Assembly (NCBI GenBank): GCA_003427395.1
Contig: BFEA01000199.1
Span: 1,182,593-1,209,589 of the forward strand
Origin: Chara braunii
Taxonomy: Eukaryota; Streptophyta; Charophyceae; Charales; Characeae
Direction: 5' to 3'
DNA length: 26,997 nucleotides
Part shown: positions 26,908 through 26,997 of the stretch, piece by piece
Numbering within the stretch: the stretch's first letter is position 1
How the letters are laid out: each line of letters starts with the position of its first letter
The notes under the pieces: model-generated
Told to the model about the DNA's origin: nothing
Database searches by the model: none
Seen by the model: only the letters and a program-made list of their open reading frames with translations
Translations under genes and position numbers: made by a program

Positions 26908-26997
<90 letters not shown>
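26908..26997. repeat. (GA)n microsatellite, cut by the window edge
   Basis: About 45 uninterrupted GA dinucleotides continue to the last base. Confidence 0.97.

Overview
The window reads as nuclear DNA of a plant-lineage (streptophyte) eukaryote with a large, repeat-rich genome. The grounds are one intact exon of a plant-type DUF604 (Fringe-like) glycosyltransferase gene with consensus splice sites, a Penelope-like element with the endonuclease-first domain order known from the green lineage, tRNA-derived sequences with Pol III boxes, and abundant microsatellites. A charophyte alga such as Chara would fit, but I cannot verify the species. There are no operons or bacterial genes, and most open frames are chance frames in low-complexity DNA.

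Layout. 1-3780: degenerate tandem repeats with periods of about 193-204, 234, 200 and 260 bp. 3789-8500: a zone of nested insertions. It holds two copies of one LTR family (4045-5014 and 7309-8470), each TG...CA with its own 4-bp target duplication, so both are solo LTRs. The second sits in a short palindromic element (7044-8500) that also carries a tRNA-derived SINE (7065-7254) with a perfect 13-bp target duplication. 8841-12861, minus strand: a 5'-truncated Penelope-like element, called PLE-B here. One reading frame, broken by four stops, encodes a reverse transcriptase, then a low-complexity linker, then a Josephin-like cysteine-protease domain. Its 3' region has long direct repeats around a hammerhead-ribozyme core. 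13500-15830: 2.3 kb of almost pure (CTC/CTT)n. 16270-17800: more palindromic elements and a tandem repeat. 18490-19044, minus strand: the DUF604 exon. 19300-20650: A/T tracts and GAA repeats. 20773-25700, plus strand: a second Penelope-like element, PLE-A, with GIY-YIG endonuclease, then reverse transcriptase, then a well-formed hammerhead ribozyme. A tRNA-like segment lies inside it, and its reverse transcriptase is split by a third solo LTR (22685-23946). Removing that LTR and one target copy rejoins the frame exactly. 25700-26997: degenerate repeats ending in a (GA)n tract cut by the window edge.

The two Penelope-like elements are of different types (GIY-YIG upstream versus no visible endonuclease and a protease-like domain downstream), yet each has a hammerhead core on its own sense strand, 3' of its coding region. 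The protease-like domain in frame with a reverse transcriptase is the most unusual observation. All family calls come from reading motifs by eye; no database search was run.
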